Shown here piece after piece: positions 50,807 through 64,000 of a stretch of DNA of 64,000 nt. Both the position numbers and the translations under genes were made by a program. The notes under the pieces are model-generated. The model searched no databases. It saw only the letters and a list, made by a program, of their open reading frames with translations, and was not told the DNA's origin. Source of the DNA: Pterobdella sp. o SKG-2022 (lineage: Eukaryota > Annelida > Clitellata > Hirudinida > Piscicolidae); contig OZ038320.1 in the NCBI GenBank assembly GCA_964035795.1, positions 5,487,895-5,551,894 of the forward strand, read 5' to 3'. Position 1 is the first letter of the stretch. Every line of letters begins with the position of its first letter.

Positions 50807-51299
50807 CTCAGTAGGACTATACTGCTTGGAGCCTACATAGGTTGCTCCAAATTTATAGCCTGATGGCTGAAGAGAAGACATGGTGATAGAATGTGAAACT
50901 TGAAACACACTGCTGAGACCTTTTTATGTAATTTAGCTATAAATTTGTTAAATTGAAAAATAACAAAAATGACTACCTTTATTGATGAGAAGTCTTGCCC
51001 CCTCAAAAGGTATGGGAAAAACTTCTGTAAATGAATAGAAAGTAATATTTATGTAAAATATATTGAAATATAATATCTTAAACTGATTACATTTATAAAT
51101 ATAAAAACTCTGACGCTTCCTAAAAAACTAACTTTAAAATCAGAAATATATAAACAAAAAATATATTAAAACCTTTGCATTTTCTGTTTAAATCCTCGTA
51201 TGGTCCAGGATTGTTGTCATCAACTGCTACTGGCGGTGGTGCAACATTTTCTGAACCGGGTTGTTTCAAGTTGTCAGTCGGAGGTGGTGGTGCCGACAT
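50807..51299 (-). CDS. TOMM40: TOM40, N-terminal 96 residues in three exons (rest not found)
   Basis: TOM40 is the beta-barrel pore of the mitochondrial outer-membrane import complex. Exons on the minus strand: 51173-51299, 50977-51024, 50807-50919, with phases 1, 1 and 0. The N terminus is proline-rich (MSAPPPPTDN) and is followed by NPGPYEDLNRKCK and EVFPIPFEGARLLINKG, where the family has the same Pro-Gly and Arg-Lys-Cys pattern. Then come FQVSHS and FGATYVGSKQYSPTE, corresponding to the first barrel strands. A donor (GTAAAA) follows the last exon. The barrel exons should lie at lower coordinates, but I could not recognise any down to about 44 kb, so the next intron is long, the exons are too diverged to read by eye, or the assembly is broken. 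Start codon at 51299-51297; it is the only suitable ATG. Confidence 0.9.
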
Positions 51300-51728
51300 T
51301 TTGCTTTTTAATTACTGAAATTTTAATTTTGTAAAATCTTTTTAATTTTGAAATTTCCTAAAGACTCAATCCTAATGATCAACAATTCAGCTTAGCAAAG
51401 TCCTTGAAACACCCATGTGCGGATTCAACGGAAGCTTAAAGAAAATTACTTTTAAACATTTTAATATCAAGAACTTAAGTATTTCTTGAAATAAAGAAAA
51501 TTAATAAGTCAGTTCTCAATTTTATCCAGTTTATTTCAATGGAAATTTCACAATTTCTGTTTTTTGCTGTTATTTTATTAATGAATACGTTTCAAAATAA
51601 ACAGTTTCTTCAATATATCTAAAATTTATTCAACTTTTATTCACTTTTTTAACACTAATTTTATCAAAATGAACTTTCATCTGTTTTTTTCTAACGATTT
51701 ATGAAACTTGGAGAAACTCAGCCTACAT
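51300..51728. promoter_or_regulatory. Divergent promoter region between TOMM40 and the TTLL gene
   Basis: Start codons of the two genes are 429 bp apart on opposite strands. The interval has no other gene. The TTLL start could lie further upstream if a non-coding first exon exists. Confidence 0.45.
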
Positions 51729-54411
51729 ATGATGGATAATCTTTCTGACATGAACCAAGATTCTAAACCTTTACTCAAATCTATACTGAAAAATTATTCA
51801 AAAAACCAAATAATTACTCCAAAAATTGATGAAAATGACTTTTTCTCTCTTAACAAACAAAAAAAGAATAGAGTTATGTTTAAGAATGACGAAGAAAAAA
51901 ATTATCCTGCTGAAAGCAAAGTAATTAAATGTTTTGAAACGATTAAACTCATGTAAATAATCAAATAAGATGTTTTATCAGCTCATTCATCACTTGAATC
52001 ATAAATGTTTAATTTTATCTCATGAATTCAATAATATATATATAATAATTTGATTTCGATTTCATTAGGAATAAAATAAAATTGCTTAATTTAAGGGAAA
52101 AATATATTTTTGAAAAATTGTATGGTAACACAGAACAATAGTTCAGGATTAAAAGAAAGTCGCCAAAAAGTAAATACATTACCGACTATAAATGACAGAA
52201 ACACTCAACTCAAATCTTTTGAAACTGTCTTTCAAAATTGGATCATAAGCCAAAGCTTTCCAGGTTGCGAATTAAGAACATTTTTAATCATCAATTTCAT
52301 ACAGTAAAAAAATTTCACATAAATGAATAAATAATTTTTTTCAGAAATTCCTAAAAGTGCGTTTTGCGGTGGACTAAACAATTCTTTCTCAAACTCAGTA
52401 GCCCAAGAAGGTAAAAGTTTGAAAACATCATTCCGTTGTTTTTTTATGTCACCAATACATCCAACAGATATCAGATTATCATATAGAAACACGCCGGATG
52501 GCATTGAAAAACTAGGGTTTGTTTGGTTAATTTACTTTTTAAAATTTATACATCATGGTTTTGAATTGCCCATTAAGATAATAAGAATGCCGATTATGAG
52601 TGATTTCTAAAAAGTTTCGATGAAAATTAAGATTGGTCTTCCTTGATATCAACTTTTTCCCTATATAAATTAGCAAAAAATACTCTCAAAAGATATATAC
52701 CTATATTTTCATGAGCAAATAAACCTATAACTTCCGATAAGTTAAAACATATAAACATTTCATACATAGATTTACAATCATATTGTATAATTTTATTACG
52801 ATGATAGAAGCTCATGCAACGTCAATAACTTAAGAATGGTGAACAAGGAGAGAGAGGCGAGGAAATTCATCGATAAAGCCATCAAAGTTCAATTTCTTTC
52901 ATTAAAAAAAAATAAATTTGAAAAAATATATAACTCAACTATATAAAGTATTTTTAAATTTTCTTATAACTTTCAAATTAATTCAAAATTTAAATCATAA
53001 AAAACTTTAATACATTTATAAAACAAAAACTTAATATTTCATATTACATATTTTTCAAAACCACTTTTGGCAGGATGGCAAGATTTATCTTTGTAACGGA
53101 CCCTACCCGTGCTTCAGAATCGCCTTAAACAAGCGAGGATGGCTGGAGCAGGTGGAGTACGCTAAATATAGTCCTGCTGTTTACCTATCCAAAATGATCT
53201 CTTTGAACACCACTAAAGGCTTGTTTTTTTTTAAACGTTGATACTGTAAAGTTTTAGTTAGCTAATGTGTTTTTTTAAAGACATCTTATGTTCTTTTGTA
53301 AACTTGAATTTCATACAGATAATGAAAGTAAGGACAACAAACACAAAGTATTTATTAAATGACACGAAGCTTTTCGTAAGGCTAGCTTACATTATCAAGT
53401 GATAATCCTATCATTATCACTTGATAATGTAAGCTAGCCTTACGAAAAGCTTCGTGTCATTTAATAAATACTTTGTGTTTGTTGTCCTTACTTTTACATT
53501 CAGTCTATTGTACTTCATACAGATAATGGTTTTAAAGCTAAAAGTTTATTGAATATTCGTACCTTCAAATATATTTGTAAATGTGAAGTGTTATATTATT
53601 TCTGCTTCATATTATTCATAGAGCTGCCCTTGTTCTATCAAAGTATTGACGCCCACGTCATAGAAATTTTGGTATGAATAATTTTTGTCCTATATAAGTC
53701 TATTAAACAAAATATTCATTAAAAATCAATCGCCCCACCTCAGATGAGCTTATTAAAAAATAAAACACCGAACTTATTTTACACCGTCAAAACAACTGAG
53801 GTTATAAACGCCAGTTTAAAGCCCCAACAGATTGTTAACCATTACGCTAAAGCTTCTTCGTTCACCACAAAAGTAAAAGCTTTTGATGTGTTTCACATTA
53901 TGTTTGAATGCTATATAAATTTCAATAATTTTATTAAAGATGGGTTACTAGTTTTCTATACATTTTAATTGTCATCAAATTATAGAAGTTTATGTTGTAA
54001 ACAATCTATTTTACATCTTTTCGGCTTTTTACCGTTGGTTTTTTTAATTTTCCAATAAAAAATACTTGCTTCAAATCTATATTAAATTTGATCTTTATAA
54101 ACTTGAACCAAAGGTTGGGTTAACTGAGAATCTGAAGTTGATATCTTTCGTGTCTGATAAGGAGGTCGATGATTTCTACCCGAGATGTTACCATATGTTA
54201 AATGCTTGCGACAAGCAAGCATTTTTTGGTTATTTCTTATTTTAATTTTTTAAATTTCGATTAAAAAGTTTTTTTGTGCTGTCAAAAATATTGTTTCAAT
54301 TTTTGAAATCATCTTTTTAAAGTTGCTGATGAATTTCAAACCATTTCAAAACTTAACACTTCTTTTTTAATATCCATAGATGATTTTCGGTTTACTGCTT
54401 GTGTTAGTTTC
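51729..54411 (+). CDS. Tubulin glycylase, TTLL3/TTLL8 type, N-terminal part, cut by the assembly gap
   Basis: The family adds glycine to tubulin side chains in cilia and flagella. Proposed exons: 51729-51920, 52134-52263, 52345-52516, 52835-52886, 53074-53151, 53624-53671, 53744-53872, 54114-54228, 54380 into the gap at 54412. All phases agree. The early exons are variable in the family and less certain. From EARKFIDKAIK the match is clear: GPYPCFRIALNKRGW, then LMSLLKNKTPNLFYT, NHYAKASSFTTK, VGLTENLKLISF, FYPRCY and DDFRFTA. These correspond to the segment that precedes the ATP-grasp TTL catalytic domain in TTLL3 and TTLL8. The catalytic domain itself is missing: its exons would lie in or beyond the gap, and none appears after it. 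Exon 4 uses a weak donor (GTTCAA). Confidence 0.85.
53325..53494. repeat. Foldback element with two perfect 82-bp arms
   Basis: 53325-53406 and 53413-53494 are exact reverse complements separated by CCTATC. It lies in a TTLL intron. Near-identical words TTCATACAGATAATG occur just outside both ends (about 53310-53324 and 53514-53528), possibly a target-site-like duplication or an older flanking repeat. Solo half copies occur at 41684-41769 and, diverged, at about 27050. Confidence 0.95.
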
Positions 54412-54611
54412 NNNNNNNNNNNNNNNNNNNNNNNNNNNNNNNNNNNNNNNNNNNNNNNNNNNNNNNNNNNNNNNNNNNNNNNNNNNNNNNNNNNNNNNNN
54501 NNNNNNNNNNNNNNNNNNNNNNNNNNNNNNNNNNNNNNNNNNNNNNNNNNNNNNNNNNNNNNNNNNNNNNNNNNNNNNNNNNNNNNNNNNNNNNNNNNNN
54601 NNNNNNNNNNN
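54412..54611. other. Assembly gap of exactly 200 N
   Basis: A round-number run of N, usual for a gap of unknown or nominal size. It interrupts a TTLL exon on its left. Confidence 0.99.
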
Positions 54612-55154
54612 AAAAGATCTCTTCAGTTTGAGAAAAAAACTTCAATTAAACAACACTTTATCTAAATTACTTAATTAAATAAATAATATAATGTTTAATG
54701 AAACTCAAAACTGTTATAAAAATTCAATTTTATGAAAGTTCACTTAAATTTATTTTCTGAAGTAATCCTTTATGCTTTTGACGTCATTCAAGCAAACATT
54801 CCCATTGAAAGATGAAATTATGTTTGAAGAGTTGGTTTATATGACAATAGCTCATGAGTCAAAGAGAAAATCTTGAGTTATTTTGTCAATGAGGTTATTT
54901 AATATAGCGTTCTATCCTAGGATATTGGAGCCATTGTAACTTTGATCTGTGTATTAAAAAAATTAAAAGCTTTATCAAAGATAACATTAATCTATGCGTT
55001 TCAAAAGTTATATAGTCCCACATGGGTAGCATATCCGTGTGAATATAAACTCAAAAAACTTTAATTTTTCATGTTTTAATGCAAAATATAATTTTTCTTT
55101 TCATAGCTTTGAGGGTATTTTTTTATAATTTTATTTCTTACACAACAAAAAAAA

Positions 55155-55345
55155 TCCATCAAACCCACACATTCATCCAACCCACAAATTCATTTAACCC
55201 ACACATTCATCCAACCCACACATTCATCCAACCCACACATTCATCCAACCCACACATTCATCCAACCCACACATTCATCTAACCTACACATTCATCCAAC
55301 CCACACATTTATCCAACCTACACATTCATCCAACCCACCTCTTCC
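55155..55345. repeat. 17-bp minisatellite
   Basis: About ten tandem copies of CACATTCATCCAACCCA with few changes, ending about 35 bases before the UNC93 exon. Because 17 is not a multiple of three, all frames cycle through it, producing a His/Pro/Thr-rich spurious ORF. Confidence 0.9.
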
Positions 55346-55381
55346 ATCAATTCAACTCATTCCAACTTCAACCACATCCAG

Positions 55382-62530
<7,149 letters not shown>

Positions 62531-64000
62531 GTTAGTAGTTTTTTGTTGATTAAATTTTATAAGTAGTTTTGTTTGAATGAATTATGTCATTTTTTTAGTT
62601 CACTTGCTGATGAGTGCATCAGTTTTGCTTCTGAAGAATTTTTGTTAGTTTATCGATGAGTTTTTATATGTTTTGTTGATGAATTTAAGTCAGTTCAGTT
62701 ATTAATGAAGTTTTGATGTTTTTAGGGTTTAATTGACATTTATTTGTTTTTTAATTAATCACAAGAGGTCATTTTTTGGTGGGATAATGTTTTCATAAAA
62801 ATTTTTTTATTGAATGAGTTCTCAATAAAAATAATCCAGTGATACATCTTAAATATTTAGAATTCAAATCTAACTTTCAAAATAAATTTTTAAAGTTTCC
62901 GCTTTTAAATTTCAAAGCAAAGATAAAATTTTTCCATTTTCTTTTATAAATCGTTCGCTTATGAATGTGTAATAAATGTGGAGTCATATATAAGAAAAAG
63001 ACTACTTTTTTCTTGTTTTTCTTGTCGCATCAATCTTTCGAGAGGTTGTCGAAAGCTTCTTTTAATTTATTTCTTGATGTTTTTAGCATCATCTTTCCTG
63101 ACTTTTTGGAAATATTTCTCTATCATTATTTTCCATTTATGGTTTGAGTTTTGTTTGAATATTAATAGAAAATTGAAAACAAATCTCATTTATTTTGTGT
63201 TAGCAGGTTTTTTTTAATTCTTCAATTCATTTTCAAAAAAGAACCTATAGTGAAAAGTGAACTGCTATAAAAGTTTAAAAATAATTTCTCGGTATATTGA
63301 CAATTTCAAAGGCTGGCATGGAAACGTGACGATATGGAACTCACACTCAAACGAAAAAATCATTTTATCAGTGTATTTCTTATGAATTTTTAAAGTTTTT
63401 GTTTTATTTCTATTTATCGATTTTTTTTTCTTTTTTTTTTCTTTTTTTTATTTTCATTTATAATTTTTATCTTTTTTTACGACTTTCTGTAAAATAATAT
63501 TTTTTCGTGGGATTCAACTTTGTGATATCTTTAAAAAGATTTATTATTTCTTGTATATTCTAATCTCTTCTTGTACTCCCAATGAAATATGCCTTCAAAT
63601 ATTGTTTAGGCTTTGTGCGGGGATTAAAGTTGTCTAAAGAGCAAGCTTGTCACATTAAAAATTCTATTTCAACATTTAGCAAAGTTCTAGCTAAAACTTC
63701 AAATTACTCGATCAGAGTTTTCAATTTTCCAATATCAAGATAAAGGTTTGAACACTTGTGAGGCTAGCATAGTATTTTTCCCCAAAAAACACATTTGTTG
63801 AAGCTTGTTAAGGTTTCACAAAGTTTTTTATAAGCCAGACTCAGAAGTGGCTTAAACAAACTTTTATAATAGATTTTATGTTAAGCTGAGTTTTAAAAAT
63901 TGAGTTACTGTAGATCCAGAAATTTCATAGACCGGTTCCAAAAGTGATTCTTGCTGTTCGTCTACATGTAATACAGACAGATTTTTGCATGCGTAGAGGT
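62531..64000. other. Intron of the UNC93 gene continuing to the window edge
   Basis: AT-rich with no recognised exon; contains a T-rich tract at about 63420-63480. The next UNC93 exon must lie beyond the window or is unrecognised. Confidence 0.4.

Noticed and set aside
55155..55345. Tandem array that might suggest a CRISPR
   Set aside because: The 17-bp units are directly adjacent with no unique spacers, and the genome is animal; it is a minisatellite.

Overview
The window is nuclear DNA from an AT-rich, intron-rich animal. Every recognisable gene is a conserved metazoan gene cut by GT-AG introns, and the rest is AT-rich intergenic DNA, microsatellites and decayed retroelements. The mix (a BTB-kelch KLHL1/4/5-type gene, an SR splicing factor, FEM1, a cationic amino acid transporter, TOMM40, a TTLL3/8 glycylase, UNC93, a PI31-like gene) fits an invertebrate. 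I cannot name the phylum from sequence alone. Exon models were made by reading both strands and checking splice sites and codon phase by hand.

Layout. 1-138: end of an unrecognised gene (+). 2435-5264: a 942-codon disordered-protein exon (-). 5518-13586: a complete 17-exon KLHL gene (-), with LINE fragments in two introns. 14018-16952: a seven-exon SR protein gene (+), head to head with KLHL. 17181-20616: a complete four-exon FEM1 gene (+), 228 bp downstream. 24103-26156: a three-exon cationic amino acid transporter gene (+) carrying one in-frame TGA. 26-50 kb: a gene-poor stretch with tRNA-like sequence, LINE and Penelope-like remnants, a nearly full-length CR1/L2-type LINE (36.0-40.3 kb), short dispersed repeats and an 827-bp perfect (GTA)n tract. 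50807-51299: the first three coding exons of TOMM40 (-). 51729-54411: a TTLL3/8-type tubulin glycylase gene (+) that runs into a 200-N assembly gap. 55382-62530: two adjacent UNC93 exons (+) separated by a 6.8-kb intron, which holds an antisense PI31-like gene, a tRNA-like sequence and an (ATT)n tract.

Functional links are loose, as is usual for animal gene neighbourhoods. FEM1 and KLHL proteins are substrate receptors of different cullin ubiquitin ligases, and PI31 acts on the proteasome, but nothing here shows they form a system. The most useful observations are these: the intact large disordered exon; the in-frame TGA in an otherwise clean transporter; two divergent gene pairs each with about 430 bp between start codons; an 82-bp perfect-arm foldback with solo half copies; a short repeat that forms the 3' flank of a Penelope-like element and also occurs alone; and genes cut by the gap, which suggest it is larger than drawn or a misjoin.
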